Source of the DNA: Candidatus Ligilactobacillus avistercoris
GTDB lineage: Bacteria; Bacillota; Bacilli; Lactobacillales; Lactobacillaceae
Direction of reading: 5' to 3'
DNA length: 64,000 nucleotides
Assembly: GCA_019119415.1 (NCBI GenBank)
Contig: DWXB01000010.1
Span: forward strand, 62,001-126,000
The position numbers and the translations under genes were made by a program. Shown one piece after another: positions 24,359 through 33,556 of this stretch. The notes under the pieces were generated by a model. The model saw only the letters and a list, made by a program, of their open reading frames with translations, had not been told where the DNA came from and did not search any database. Within the stretch, counting starts at the first letter, position 1; every line of letters begins with the position of its first letter.

Positions 24359-26044
24359 TTGAAGGTTTCCGAAATAACTGAAACTGAATTTCGTAAGATG
24401 GTCGCGGTTAGTACCCGGCGGCTGAATGAAAATGCTGATTTTATCAATAAGTTAAACGTCTTTCCCGTTCCGGATGGCGATACGGGCACAAACACCAGCA
24501 TGTCCCTGGCAAGCGGGGCCAAGTACGTTGCGGAATCGGCAGCAACGAGTGTTGGTGAACTAACGACGGCCCTAGCAAAGGGACTGTTAATGGGCGCCCG
24601 GGGAAATTCCGGGGTAATTTTGTCCCAAATTTTCCGCGGCTTTGACCGGTCAGTTGGAAAAAAAGAAACGCTTACGGCGCAGGACTTAGCTGACGCCATT
24701 ACGAGCGGCGCTGAGACGGCGTACAAGGCAGTCATGAAGCCCACTGAGGGGACCATTTTAACGGTGGCCCGGAAGGCGGCGGAGGCTGCGCGGCATACCG
24801 TTAAACAGACGGACGACGCGGCACAGGTCATGCAGGCGGCTGCCGATGGCGCAGCTGAGGCATTAGCGACCACCCCTGATTTACTTCCTGTTTTGAAGGA
24901 AGTGGGGGTCGTTGATTCTGGTGGTCAGGCGTTGACGTTTGTTTACCAGGCGTTTGCGGATGCCCTAACCGGAAACGTGGCGGCTGATGAGACCCACCAG
25001 CCGACCCCAGGTGAAATGGAAGGCATGGTGAGCGCTAAGCACCAGGAGGCTGCCCAAACCCAGCTTAACCCGGAAGACATCAAATACGGTTACTGTACCG
25101 AAATCATGGTGCGGTTGGGAGCCGGGAAGCTCGTTGATAAGCAGTTTGACTACGATGAGTTCCGGGGTTACCTGAATAAGCTCGGTGATTCACTGCTGGT
25201 AATTGCTGATGACGAGGTTGTTAAGGTCCACGTTCATACGGAACACCCGGGGAAAGTGTTATCCTACGGCCAGCATTTCGGGGCCTTAATTAAGGTGAAG
25301 GTAGATAACATGCGCCTTCAGCACGAAACCATCCTGGAAGAAAACGGGGTGGACGATCAGCCAACACCGCAGAAAAGCGAAGTTGCGGGTGACTATGGAA
25401 TCATTGCGATTGCTTCCGGGGACGGAATTGCGAAGATGTTTACCGGATTAGGGGTAACCAACGTTCTCAGCGGCGGACAGACAATGAACCCAAGTACGGC
25501 TGATATTGCCGCTGCAATTAAGGCAACTGGGGCTGATAAGGTCATCGTTTTACCGAATAACAAGAACATCTTTATGGCAGCGGAACAGGCCGCCGAAGTG
25601 GTTGACGCTGATGTTGCCGTTGTTCCAACCAAGACGATTGCGCAGGGGATGACAGCGTTACTCGACTTTAACAAGGACCTTTCCCTCGCGGAGAATGCGG
25701 AAAACATGGCCGCTAATCTTGATGACGTTAAATCCGGCCAGGTGACGGTTGCTGTGCGGGACACAACGATTGACGGGCGGACAATCCGGAAGGGCGACTA
25801 CATGGGAATTGTCGACGGTACCATCGTCGTAACAAATGCCGACCAGAAGAAAGCAGCCGTGGAAATGGTTGGACACATGTTGGACGAAGACAGCGAAATT
25901 GTAACGATTATTTACGGGAAAGATGGCAGTGAGCAGGAAGCACAAGCGATTAAAGCGGCCGTCTTAACCCTGGATGATGAACTTGAAGTTGAAATCCATG
26001 CGGGGGATCAACCGGTTTACCCGTACCTGATTTCAGTTGAGTAA
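24359..26044 (+). CDS. fakA: Fatty acid kinase catalytic subunit (DAK2/YloV family)
   Basis: A protein of about 561 residues that phosphorylates fatty acids held by FakB proteins, feeding exogenous fatty acids to phospholipid synthesis with PlsX/PlsY. The N-terminal kinase domain is DhaL-like: FPVPDGDTGTNTSMSLASGA (near 36-56) and MGARGNSGVILSQIFRGF. The middle shows VHVHTEHPGKVLSYG; the C-terminal half is the DegV-like lobe (VLPNNKNIFMAAEQAA, VPTKTIAQGMTAL). AGGAGG lies 8 bases before the TTG at 24359 but only 2 bases before an ATG at 24353, so the TTG is favoured. plsX lies two genes downstream. Confidence 0.9.
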   Translation: MKVSEITETEFRKMVAVSTRRLNENADFINKLNVFPVPDGDTGTNTSMSLASGAKYVAESAATSVGELTTALAKGLLMGARGNSGVILSQIFRGFDRSVGKKETLTAQDLADAITSGAETAYKAVMKPTEGTILTVARKAAEAARHTVKQTDDAAQVMQAAADGAAEALATTPDLLPVLKEVGVVDSGGQALTFVYQAFADALTGNVAADETHQPTPGEMEGMVSAKHQEAAQTQLNPEDIKYGYCTEIMVRLGAGKLVDKQFDYDEFRGYLNKLGDSLLVIADDEVVKVHVHTEHPGKVLSYGQHFGALIKVKVDNMRLQHETILEENGVDDQPTPQKSEVAGDYGIIAIASGDGIAKMFTGLGVTNVLSGGQTMNPSTADIAAAIKATGADKVIVLPNNKNIFMAAEQAAEVVDADVAVVPTKTIAQGMTALLDFNKDLSLAENAENMAANLDDVKSGQVTVAVRDTTIDGRTIRKGDYMGIVDGTIVVTNADQKKAAVEMVGHMLDEDSEIVTIIYGKDGSEQEAQAIKAAVLTLDDELEVEIHAGDQPVYPYLISVE

Positions 26045-26054
26045 AAACTCCTCC

Positions 26055-26088
26055 GGGTGATTGGTCCGTGTGGCCGGTCACCCTTTTT
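26055..26088 (+). terminator. Terminator between fakA and recG
   Basis: GGGTGATTGGTC and GGCCGGTCACCC form a 12-bp stem with G-U pairs around CGTGT, followed by TTTTT. Confidence 0.8.
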
Positions 26089-26111
26089 GTGGTTTAGTGG
26101 AGGTGAATGGT

Positions 26112-28154
26112 ATGGACGAACTTGCCCAGCCCGTGACTGTCCTATCGGGGGTCGGGCCTAAAAAGCAGCAGGCCCTCAATAAACTAGGGATTAATACAAT
26201 TGAGGACTTGTTGGTTGATTACCCGTTCCGGTACGATGATTTCACCACAAAAAAGGTTGATGAAATTGCGGATGAGGAAAAGGTGACCCTCAAGGGCGTG
26301 GTCGGTTCCGAACCGGTGCTAATCCGGTTTGGGCGGCGAAAAAGCCGGTTAAATTTCCGGTTGGTACTTAACTCGGCGGTGATTATGGTGACGTTTTTCA
26401 ACCAGCCATACCTCAAAAAACAACTCACGCTAGGAGCAGAAGTAGGAGTCTACGGAAAATACAACGCGGCCCGGCAACAGTTGACTGGCATGAAGCTGAT
26501 TAACCTGCAAAAGATTAAGGACCGTGGCTTTCAGGGCGTTTACCGGGCTTCCAATGAAATCAAAGCCAATACTATCGAGCAGCTTGTCCGGCAGGCCTAC
26601 GACCGCTTTCATCCCTCTATCCGCGATGTGGTCCCAATAAGTCTGCGCCAAAAATATCGCCTCGAGCCACGGGAGCAGATGATCCATGACATGCATTTTC
26701 CGGCAAACATGCAGGCGGCCAAACAGGCGCGGCGGTCGGCCATCTTTGAGGAGTTCTTCCGGTTTCAAGCGGAACTCCAGTATGTCCGCCGGCGCAACCA
26801 GCACGAAGCCGGGTTAGCGATTAAGTACGATGTTACGAAACTACGGAACTTTATTCACCGGTTACCCTTTGAGTTGACGACCGCTCAAAAACGGGTGGTA
26901 AACGAGATTTGTGCGGACATGCTGCGGCCGGTGCACATGAACCGGCTTCTGCAGGGGGACGTGGGGTCCGGGAAAACGGTTGTTGCTGCAATTGCGATGG
27001 ATGCCGCGGTTAGTGCGGGGTTTCAGGCGGCGTTAATGGCGCCTACTGAAATTCTGGCCGAACAGCACGCTGCCAAGCTAGCGCAGCTATTTGAGCCCCT
27101 GGGAATTACCGTGGGGTTACTTACTGGGAGTTCCGCGTCCCGGGCAGTCCAGAGACGGGAGTTGCTGACACACTTGGCCAACGGGGACATCGACATCATT
27201 GTGGGGACCCACGCATTAATCCAGGATCCCGTTGAGTTTCACAACCTCGAGTTAATCGTGACCGATGAACAGCACCGCTTTGGGGTGAACCAACGCCGCG
27301 CCCTGCGGTTGAAGGGGGAGAATCCCGACGTGCTGGCAATGACCGCCACGCCGATTCCCCGAACCCTTGCGATTACGTCCTACGGTGAAATGGACGTTTC
27401 CGTTATTGACGAACTTCCGGCCGGCCGAAAGCCAATTAAGACCACCTGGTTACGGAAAACCCAGTTAAATGACGGTTTAGGGTTTATCGAAACCCGCCTT
27501 AAAGCTGGGGAGCAGGCCTACGTTATCTCCCCCCTCATTGAGGAGAGTGACGCGGTCGAGCTCCAGAACGCCACGGCCGTTTATGAACGGTTGACGGAAC
27601 GGTTTGCGAACTACCGGGTGGGCTTACTGCACGGGCAAATGAGTGCCGACGAGAAGAATGCGGTCATGCAGGCGTTCAAGGACCACCAGATTGACGTGTT
27701 GGTTTCCACAACGGTAATCGAAGTTGGGGTGGATGTCCCCAACGCCACGACCATGATGGTTCTTGATGCTGATCACTTCGGGTTAGCCCAGCTTCACCAG
27801 TTACGCGGCCGGGTCGGACGGGGTGCTGCACAGTCGTACTGTTTACTGGTGGCCGATCCCAAAACGGATTACGGGAAAAAACGGCTTGAAACAATGACCC
27901 AGACGACCGATGGGTTTGTGATTGCCCAGCGGGACCTGGAACTTCGGGGGCCTGGCGAAGTAATGGGCGAACGTCAATCAGGGTTGCCCGCATTTAAGGT
28001 TGGTGATCCGGTTCAGAATCTCACCATTCTTGAAGTTGCCCAGCAGGCCGCCCATGCGGTAGTGTTTGCGGCGGACTTTTCGACTAATCCGGAATACGCA
28101 GCGTTGCGTGATTACCTGAAGGGTCGGATTTTACGGGCAGGGAATTTTGATTAG
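26112..28154 (+). CDS. recG: ATP-dependent DNA helicase RecG
   Basis: A 680-residue branch-migration helicase that remodels stalled forks and Holliday junctions. The N-terminal wedge/OB domain (LSGVGPKKQQALNKLGI, then YPFRYDD) precedes the SF2 core with Walker A LLQGDVGSGKTVVAAIAM (near 280), TDEQHRFGVNQRR, AMTATPIPRTLAITSYG, STTVIEVGVDVPNAT and QLRGRVGRG. The C-terminal RDLELRGPGEVMGERQSG is typical. The ATG at 26112 follows GGAGGTGAATGGT; an earlier in-frame start falls in the preceding terminator. Confidence 0.96.
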   Translation: MDELAQPVTVLSGVGPKKQQALNKLGINTIEDLLVDYPFRYDDFTTKKVDEIADEEKVTLKGVVGSEPVLIRFGRRKSRLNFRLVLNSAVIMVTFFNQPYLKKQLTLGAEVGVYGKYNAARQQLTGMKLINLQKIKDRGFQGVYRASNEIKANTIEQLVRQAYDRFHPSIRDVVPISLRQKYRLEPREQMIHDMHFPANMQAAKQARRSAIFEEFFRFQAELQYVRRRNQHEAGLAIKYDVTKLRNFIHRLPFELTTAQKRVVNEICADMLRPVHMNRLLQGDVGSGKTVVAAIAMDAAVSAGFQAALMAPTEILAEQHAAKLAQLFEPLGITVGLLTGSSASRAVQRRELLTHLANGDIDIIVGTHALIQDPVEFHNLELIVTDEQHRFGVNQRRALRLKGENPDVLAMTATPIPRTLAITSYGEMDVSVIDELPAGRKPIKTTWLRKTQLNDGLGFIETRLKAGEQAYVISPLIEESDAVELQNATAVYERLTERFANYRVGLLHGQMSADEKNAVMQAFKDHQIDVLVSTTVIEVGVDVPNATTMMVLDADHFGLAQLHQLRGRVGRGAAQSYCLLVADPKTDYGKKRLETMTQTTDGFVIAQRDLELRGPGEVMGERQSGLPAFKVGDPVQNLTILEVAQQAAHAVVFAADFSTNPEYAALRDYLKGRILRAGNFD

Positions 28155-28214
28155 TACCAATTTAGGGTAAAATAGAAAAGAAGTAATTTAAGTATCGTGA
28201 AAGGAAGAGAAGCC

Positions 28215-29258
28215 ATGATTAAATTAGCAGTTGATGCGATGGGCGGTGACAACGCACCGGCAAGTGTTGTTGCGGGGGTTGAACGGGCCCGGGACGAGTT
28301 TAACGACGTTGAATTTATTCTGTTTGGGGACGAAGCTAAGGTCCGGGCGGTCTTAAAGAATGACGAACGGATTACGCTGAAGCAGGCGGATGAAGTCATT
28401 ACCATGAACGATGAACCGGTTAAGGCGGTGCGGAAAAAGAAGACGTCCTCAATGGTGATGGCCGCCAACGCAGTTAAGGAGGGCGAAGCGGACGCTTTGT
28501 TCTCATGTGGAAATACGGGAGCCCTCTTAGCTTCTGGACTTCTGATTGTTGGCCGGATTCGGGGAATCGTGCGGCCGGGATTGCTGTCAACGCTACCGGT
28601 CATTTCACTGAAAGGTGGATCCTTTAACCTACTGGATAGTGGGGCTAACGCTGATAGTAAACCAGAACAGCTGTACCAGTACGCCCTTCTTGGAAGGTAC
28701 TACGCTGAAACCGTCCGGGGCATTAAGAACCCGCGAATTGGTTTGCTGAATAACGGGGAAGAACCGCATAAGGGAAGCAAACTGACGGTGGCAGCCCACC
28801 AATTAATCGCCGCTGATTCAAGCATTAATTTTGTTGGGAACGTTGAGTCCCGGGCAATCGTTAACGGAGTGTGCGACGTCGTGGTTGCAGACGGGTTTAC
28901 CGGGAACGCCGTCCTTAAGTCAATGGAAGGGACCGCTTCGGCCTGCATGCACCTGTTAAAGGACGCCGTTCTTGACGGGGGCATCGCCGGTAAGCTGGGT
29001 GCCTTATTGATGGGTAAGAGCCTGAACAAGGTAAAGGCCATGATGGACCAGTCCCAGTACGGCGGCGCTGTGCTTCTGGGAGTTAAGGCGCCGGTTGTTA
29101 AGGCGCACGGTTCAAGTGATGCCCGGGCGGTTTACGCCACGATTAAGCAGATCCGGGACATGATTAACGGTGAAATGTTACCGCGGTTTAACCGGTTCTT
29201 TGCTGCGCAGCGGGCTGCCCAAAAGGAACAGGAAGAAGCCGCTGACCACGCCGAATAA
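28215..29258 (+). CDS. plsX: Phosphate acyltransferase PlsX
   Basis: A 347-residue enzyme that converts acyl-ACP to acyl phosphate, the donor for PlsY in phospholipid synthesis. The N terminus IKLAVDAMGGDNAPASVVAG is diagnostic, and MVMAANAVKEGEADALFSCG and VADGFTGNAVLKSMEG follow. The ATG at 28215 has AAAGGAAGAGAAGCC upstream. A TAAAAT -10 box lies at 28168-28173. In many relatives acpP follows plsX; here rnc begins 14 bases after the stop. Confidence 0.95.
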   Translation: MIKLAVDAMGGDNAPASVVAGVERARDEFNDVEFILFGDEAKVRAVLKNDERITLKQADEVITMNDEPVKAVRKKKTSSMVMAANAVKEGEADALFSCGNTGALLASGLLIVGRIRGIVRPGLLSTLPVISLKGGSFNLLDSGANADSKPEQLYQYALLGRYYAETVRGIKNPRIGLLNNGEEPHKGSKLTVAAHQLIAADSSINFVGNVESRAIVNGVCDVVVADGFTGNAVLKSMEGTASACMHLLKDAVLDGGIAGKLGALLMGKSLNKVKAMMDQSQYGGAVLLGVKAPVVKAHGSSDARAVYATIKQIRDMINGEMLPRFNRFFAAQRAAQKEQEEAADHAE

Positions 29259-29272
29259 GGGGGAATGAGACC

Positions 29273-29983
29273 GTGATTATTGGACTTGAACATCACCTGG
29301 CCACCACCTTTGGCATTCATTTTCATAACCCTGCGCTGCTAGACGAGGCCTTTACCCAGGCGTCATACGTCAACGAGCATCCCAAAGAGCACCTCAAATA
29401 CTACGAACGAATTGAGTTCTTAGGGGATGCCGTTATGCAGTTGTGTGTGTCGGAATACCTGTTTAAACGCTACCCGACAATGCCGGAAGGGAAGCTGTCC
29501 CGGCTGCGGGCTGCCATGGTATGTGAAGACAGTTTTAGCAAGTTTGCTAAGGAATGCCACTTTGACGAGTATATTCGGCTGGGAAAGGGTGAAGAGAAGG
29601 CGAACGCCCGGCAGCGGCCATCGCTTCTCTGTGACATTTTTGAATCGTTTATCGGGGCGCTCTACCTTGATCAGGGTAAGGACGCCGTTGTGCGGTTTAT
29701 CAGTCGGGTGGTCTTTCCCAAGCTTGACATGGGGTGGTTTGACCACTTACTTGACCATAAGACCGAGCTGCAAGAACGCTTGCAAGAAAACGGTGACTGT
29801 CACATTGAGTACCGCTTGGAGGCAGCTAGCGGACCGGATAACGACCGTCAGTACACAATGACTGTGTGGGCAGACGGGCACCAGATTGGGGAAGGAACGG
29901 GCCATTCCAAGAAGGCTGCCGAACAAGCAGCTGCAGCGCAAGCATTGCGGGGAATGGCTGACGGACGGAGTGAAGAACGTTAA
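29273..29983 (+). CDS. rnc: Ribonuclease III
   Basis: A 236-residue endonuclease that cuts double-stranded RNA, including rRNA precursors. The catalytic signature ERIEFLGDAVMQL is near residues 46-58, with the second acidic motif DIFESFIGALYLDQG near 119-133. The C-terminal double-stranded RNA-binding domain (from about 160) ends GTGHSKKAAEQAAAAQAL. The start is GTG with AAGGGGGAATGAG upstream. The stop overlaps the smc start by one base (TAATG). Confidence 0.96.
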   Translation: MIIGLEHHLATTFGIHFHNPALLDEAFTQASYVNEHPKEHLKYYERIEFLGDAVMQLCVSEYLFKRYPTMPEGKLSRLRAAMVCEDSFSKFAKECHFDEYIRLGKGEEKANARQRPSLLCDIFESFIGALYLDQGKDAVVRFISRVVFPKLDMGWFDHLLDHKTELQERLQENGDCHIEYRLEAASGPDNDRQYTMTVWADGHQIGEGTGHSKKAAEQAAAAQALRGMADGRSEER

Positions 29984-32900
29984 TGAAACTGAAATCACTG
30001 ACGCTAACCGGCTTTAAGTCGTTTGCGGACAAAACAGTAATTGACTTTCAACCCGGAGTGACCGGGATTGTGGGGCCGAACGGGAGCGGAAAGAGTAACA
30101 TCACCGAGGCAATTCGGTGGGGCTTAGGTGAACAGTCCGCTAAGAGCCTGCGGGGTGGAAAGATGGCGGACGTCATCTTTGCCGGGACAAGTGCCCGCTC
30201 TCCGCTCAACCGGGCTGAGGTCGTTTTAACTTTCGATAACAGCGACCACCTGTTGCCACAACAACCGGCGACCGTTGAGGTTATCCGGCGGTTGTATCGA
30301 GACGGGACTAGTGAGTTCTGGCTAAACGGCCGGCAGGTGCGGTTACGGGACATCGTGGATCTCTTTTTGGATACGGGCCTGGGGAAGGAATCGTTTTCGA
30401 TCATTTCACAGGGGCGCGTCGAAAAAATTTTCAATAGTAAACCAGAAGAACGCCGGGTAATCATTGAGGAATTAGCCGGTGTTTTGAAGTATAAACAAGA
30501 AAAGAAACGGGCCCAGCAGGAGTTAGCGGGAACCCGGGAACACCTTGAAAGGGTCGTCGACATTATTACCGAATTAAAGGCGCAACGGGAGCCGCTCAAG
30601 GAGCAGGCTAGCATTGCCCGCGACTACCAGCACCAAAAAAAGCAGTATGACTACCTGTACCAGAGTAAACTGGTGGTCGAACTTGAGGAAAATAAACGGC
30701 GGCGTGCTCAGTTGGCGGCCGACGTTGAGCAGGCGCGTGCGCTGGCAGCCAAGACCGGTAATGACCGGCGGAAACGGCAGCAGGCTGCTGCAGAAGTGCG
30801 GGCAACCTTGCAAGACAAGGAACGGGTCGTAGATCAACTGCAAGAAAACGTCGTGCACCTTACCCAGCAGCACGAGCACCTTGTGAGTGAGCAGCGGGTG
30901 CAGCAACGGGATGTGACCTTCCAGCAGGAGCGATTAGCAGCCGGACAAAAGGAATTAGCCCGGTTAACGGCGGAAAAAGAGCAGCAGGAAATGCAGGTTA
31001 ACCAACTTCAGCAGGTTATTAAGCAACTCCAACAGGAATACGCTGTGGCAACAAAGCGGGTAGCCGCCCTTGCACCAGCAGCCCAGGCTGATGATCAACT
31101 GACTGATGCATTGCAACAAGCCCAGGCCCGGGTGACCGCGCTAACAACCGCCCAGTCCGTTGCGCGGGCCCGGATTGCGGACTTACAAACCCGCCAGCGG
31201 CAGGAGACTGACCACCCGGACATCCAGGACGCTGCTGCCCAGCAGCACCTTGAAGAGGCGCAAGAGCACCTGACAGCAGCTCAGCAAGCTGTGTACCAAA
31301 CTACGGAGCAACTAAAGGAGCTAACAACCCAGCGCCAGGAACAGAATGACCAGTTTCAGGCCGTGACTGATAAGGAACGGCAATTGCGCCGGAAGGCCCA
31401 ACAAGCCGACCGAATTTACCAACAAGCTCTCACCCGGATGGAAACCCTCAAGGGAATGGCTGCTAACTATAACGGTTATTACCAGGGAGTGCAGGCAGTG
31501 ATGAAGGCCCACCTTGACGGGGTGGTTGGGACGGTTGCCGACGTAGTAACCGTGCCATCCCAGTATGCCGTGGCCATCGAAACGGTCCTCGGCGGGCAGT
31601 TACAAAACATCGTTGTTTCTGACCAGGCCGCTGCGCACCAAGCAATTGAGTATCTTCGGGCGCACCGGACAGGCCGGGCGACATTTTTGCCCCGCCAATC
31701 AGTAACCCCCCGCCAGTTAGCTCCTGACCAGCGTGACCGGGCTGTGCAAATTGACGGCTTTCAGGGTGTGGCTGCCGAACTGGTTACCAGTTCCCCGGAG
31801 AATGCCCGGGTAGTGGCCCACCTTTTAGGCGCAACGGTTGTGGCTGCTGACTTAACGGCGGCCACCCGGATTAGTAACGCCTTAAACCGGCGAGTGCGGG
31901 TGGTAACGCTTGCCGGCGACCTGATTAGTGCGGGCGGCGCAATGACCGGGGGCGCAACGCAGCACAAGCGGCCGGGAATTTTAGCCCAAAAGCAACGCCA
32001 GGACGAACTAACCGCGCAGGTCAAAACAATGGAAATGCGGCTGCAGGCCCTCAACCAGACAATTGAAAAAACGCATGCCCAAGCAGAAACACTGCGCCAG
32101 CAGAATGCCGCGGTGAATCAGGATATTGACCACCTACGGGCAACCCTCGCAACGCAAAACCAGGCGGTCACCACTGCTGAAGGAGCGGTGAATCGGTGGC
32201 AGCAATCCGTTACCGCTAAAAATAAGCACCAGCAGACGGCAGCAGCAACTGCCCGCCAGATTAAGCAATTAGAAACAGAATTAGCAACCACCACCGCAGC
32301 CGTGCACGATGCGACCCAGCAGGTGGAGAACTTGACCGCCAAGCAACGGGAAAATGCGGCTGCTCAGCAAAAGCAGTCCGCCGAATACACGGCCGCCACA
32401 ACAACGGTGACGGCAAAGCAGGCGGCGTTAAAGGCCCAGCAAGCGCGCCTGGCGGATGCTGAACAACGGGTAAAGGCTACGACCACCCGGATTCGCGAAC
32501 AAAAAGAAGAACTTGCTAGGATTAACCATCCTGGCTCATCTGATGCGACAGCGTCCCTCAAACAGGAGGTTGCCGCGGTCCATGAGCGGCTCGTTGCCGC
32601 CACGGAGCAAGTGGCCGAAGCCAAGGAAGCCCGGCAAAAGCTTCACGATCAGGTGACAGCAATTGAACAGCAACTTACCCGGGCCCAGGAATTGGCTGCG
32701 GATGCCCGTGACGAGTTGCACCGCCGCCAAACGGCTCTTACAGCGTGCGAAGAACTCATGGATCACCACCTTGAGGCCCTGCGTACCAAATATGGGGTGA
32801 CGTATGAGGCAGCGGCAGCAGCCAAACATGAAACCGACATTGCGGTTATCAACCGGCAACTCCCGCTCCTTAAACGGGGAATTGATGAATTAGGAACGGT

Positions 32901-33507
32901 TAACCTGGGAGCCATTGATGAGTTTGACCGGGTTGACCAGCGGTACCAGTTTCTGACCCACCAGCAGGCTGACTTACAGGCAGCGTGTGATCAACTAACT
33001 GCCACCATTAACGAAATGGACGGCGAAGTAGTAACTAAGTTTAAAGCGGCGTTTGACCAACTCCGGGGTGCATTCCAGCAGATTTTCCCCCAGGTCTTTG
33101 GCGGGGGCCGGGCCGACCTCGAACTGACAGCGCCGAATGATTTACTGGAAACGGGGATTGAGATTACCGCCCAACCACCGGGAAAGAAGCAGCAAAACAT
33201 GCGCCTTCTTTCAGGCGGTGAACGGGCACTGACGGCAATTGCCCTGCTCTTCGCAACGTTACGGGTCCGGCCGGTGCCGTTTGTGATCCTGGACGAAGCG
33301 GAAGCCGCCCTTGATGACGCCAACGTCGCCCGGTACGCGCAGTTTTTACGGCGGTTTGATACCGACACGCAGTTTATCGTAATTACCCACCGGAAGGGGA
33401 CCATGATGAACGCCAGCGTCCTGTACGGGGTAACGATGCAGGAGGCTGGGGTGTCAAAGATGGTCTCCATTGCCGTTGATGACGCGGTGAATTCAAATCA
33501 GGAATAA
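29983..33507 (+). CDS. smc: Chromosome segregation protein SMC
   Basis: An 1174-residue SMC ATPase of the SMC-ScpAB condensin. The N-terminal head has Walker A VGPNGSGKSNITEAIRW (residues about 30-46) and GQGRVEKIF-like SQGRVEKIFNSKPEERR. Two long coiled coils, very rich in Gln, Ala and Thr (170-500 and 675-1000), flank the hinge (about 505-670, with GVVGTVADVV and GGAMTGG). The C-terminal head carries the signature LLSGGERALTAIALLFA and Walker B FVILDEAEAALDDANV. Length is normal. It is coupled to rnc and followed by ftsY. Confidence 0.96.
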   Translation: MKLKSLTLTGFKSFADKTVIDFQPGVTGIVGPNGSGKSNITEAIRWGLGEQSAKSLRGGKMADVIFAGTSARSPLNRAEVVLTFDNSDHLLPQQPATVEVIRRLYRDGTSEFWLNGRQVRLRDIVDLFLDTGLGKESFSIISQGRVEKIFNSKPEERRVIIEELAGVLKYKQEKKRAQQELAGTREHLERVVDIITELKAQREPLKEQASIARDYQHQKKQYDYLYQSKLVVELEENKRRRAQLAADVEQARALAAKTGNDRRKRQQAAAEVRATLQDKERVVDQLQENVVHLTQQHEHLVSEQRVQQRDVTFQQERLAAGQKELARLTAEKEQQEMQVNQLQQVIKQLQQEYAVATKRVAALAPAAQADDQLTDALQQAQARVTALTTAQSVARARIADLQTRQRQETDHPDIQDAAAQQHLEEAQEHLTAAQQAVYQTTEQLKELTTQRQEQNDQFQAVTDKERQLRRKAQQADRIYQQALTRMETLKGMAANYNGYYQGVQAVMKAHLDGVVGTVADVVTVPSQYAVAIETVLGGQLQNIVVSDQAAAHQAIEYLRAHRTGRATFLPRQSVTPRQLAPDQRDRAVQIDGFQGVAAELVTSSPENARVVAHLLGATVVAADLTAATRISNALNRRVRVVTLAGDLISAGGAMTGGATQHKRPGILAQKQRQDELTAQVKTMEMRLQALNQTIEKTHAQAETLRQQNAAVNQDIDHLRATLATQNQAVTTAEGAVNRWQQSVTAKNKHQQTAAATARQIKQLETELATTTAAVHDATQQVENLTAKQRENAAAQQKQSAEYTAATTTVTAKQAALKAQQARLADAEQRVKATTTRIREQKEELARINHPGSSDATASLKQEVAAVHERLVAATEQVAEAKEARQKLHDQVTAIEQQLTRAQELAADARDELHRRQTALTACEELMDHHLEALRTKYGVTYEAAAAAKHETDIAVINRQLPLLKRGIDELGTVNLGAIDEFDRVDQRYQFLTHQQADLQAACDQLTATINEMDGEVVTKFKAAFDQLRGAFQQIFPQVFGGGRADLELTAPNDLLETGIEITAQPPGKKQQNMRLLSGGERALTAIALLFATLRVRPVPFVILDEAEAALDDANVARYAQFLRRFDTDTQFIVITHRKGTMMNASVLYGVTMQEAGVSKMVSIAVDDAVNSNQE

Positions 33508-33556
33508 AGTTTGGTAGAATACTACTCAGGAAAACGCACGAACGGGGAGGATTTTC

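Noticed and set aside
24184..24873. Long minus-strand open frame (229 codons) opposite asp23/fakA
   Set aside because: It is a Ser/Ala-rich shadow of two well-identified genes with no ribosome binding site.
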